Assembly (NCBI GenBank): GCA_030271555.1
Contig: JARXKQ010000065.1
Location: forward strand, 1-6,720
Direction: 5' to 3'
DNA: 6,720 nt
Origin: Chloroflexota bacterium
GTDB lineage: Bacteria > Chloroflexota > Limnocylindria > Limnocylindrales > CSP1-4
Each line of letters opens with the position of its first letter. Positions within the stretch are counted from its first letter, which is position 1. This document shows, one piece after another, positions 6,641 to 6,720 of this stretch. The notes below the pieces were generated by a model. It was not told where the DNA came from, did no database searches, and was given only the letters and a program-made list of their open reading frames with translations. The position numbers were made by a program, and so were the translations under genes.

Positions 6641-6716
6641 TGGCGCGCCTGGCGAGACTCGAACTCACGACCTTTAGGTCCGCAACCTAACGCTCTATCC
6701 ACTGAGCTACAGGCGC
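6641..6716 (-). tRNA. tRNA-Arg (anticodon GCG)
   Basis: A complete 76-base class I cloverleaf with encoded CCA. The acceptor arms are GCGCCTG and CAGGCGC with discriminator G73. The D arm is GCTC-AGTGGATA-GAGC with A20, an arginine identity base. The anticodon stem TTAGG/CCTAA encloses TTGCGGA, so positions 34-36 are GCG with C35, the second arginine determinant. The T arm is GTGAG-TTCGAGT-CTCGC. It reads CGC (and CGU by wobble). Most bacteria instead use tRNA-Arg(ACG) modified to ICG. Transcription runs left into the terminator at 6601-6625. Confidence 0.95.
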
Positions 6717-6720
6717 CCGA

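Overview
This is a GC-rich bacterial window whose gene set and order are those of a replication-origin-proximal housekeeping region. The left edge holds the 5' part of a 16S rRNA gene on the minus strand. Its sequence, together with a long Alu-type bacterial SRP RNA, the high GC content and the weak use of ATG starts, fits Chloroflexota best. That taxon is an inference from pattern memory, and a 16S search would settle it.

Almost everything reads leftward (minus strand). In transcription order there is a TadA-like deaminase (4766-4347), tRNA-Ser(CGA) (4306-4221), tRNA-Ser(GGA) (4197-4110), a large SRP RNA (about 3936-3668), dnaX (3647-1977), ebfC/ybaB (1954-1637), recR (1620-991), a 61-residue two-helix membrane protein overlapping recR by ATGA (994-809), a regulatory region of about 300 bases, and the 16S gene (499 to beyond the left edge). 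This is nearly the order of the Bacillus subtilis tadA-scr-dnaX-yaaK-recR-yaaL-bofA-rrnA segment, with the small membrane protein where bofA lies. The genes serve translation (rRNA, tRNAs, tRNA deaminase), protein targeting (SRP RNA) and replication/repair (clamp-loader subunit, nucleoid-associated protein, RecFOR mediator).

The right part is less conserved. A 14-helix DHA2-type drug exporter (4902-6545, plus strand, TTG start with a good Shine-Dalgarno) is divergent from the deaminase. It converges on a tRNA-Arg gene (6716-6641, minus), and the two share a perfect 10-bp bidirectional terminator at 6601-6625.

Two observations may belong together. The TadA-like protein has lost the catalytic glutamate (HAE has become HAV) and the substrate-contacting asparagine, while the tRNA-Arg in the window carries a GCG anticodon instead of the usual bacterial ACG, which TadA converts to ICG. 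This could mean that the lineage decodes CGN arginine codons without inosine. Other points of interest are a 17-bp perfect inverted repeat between and over the -35/-10 boxes of a candidate rRNA promoter, a cluster of short palindromes between the SRP RNA and the tRNA-Ser genes, and a dnaX start codon only about 20 bases after the SRP RNA 3' end.
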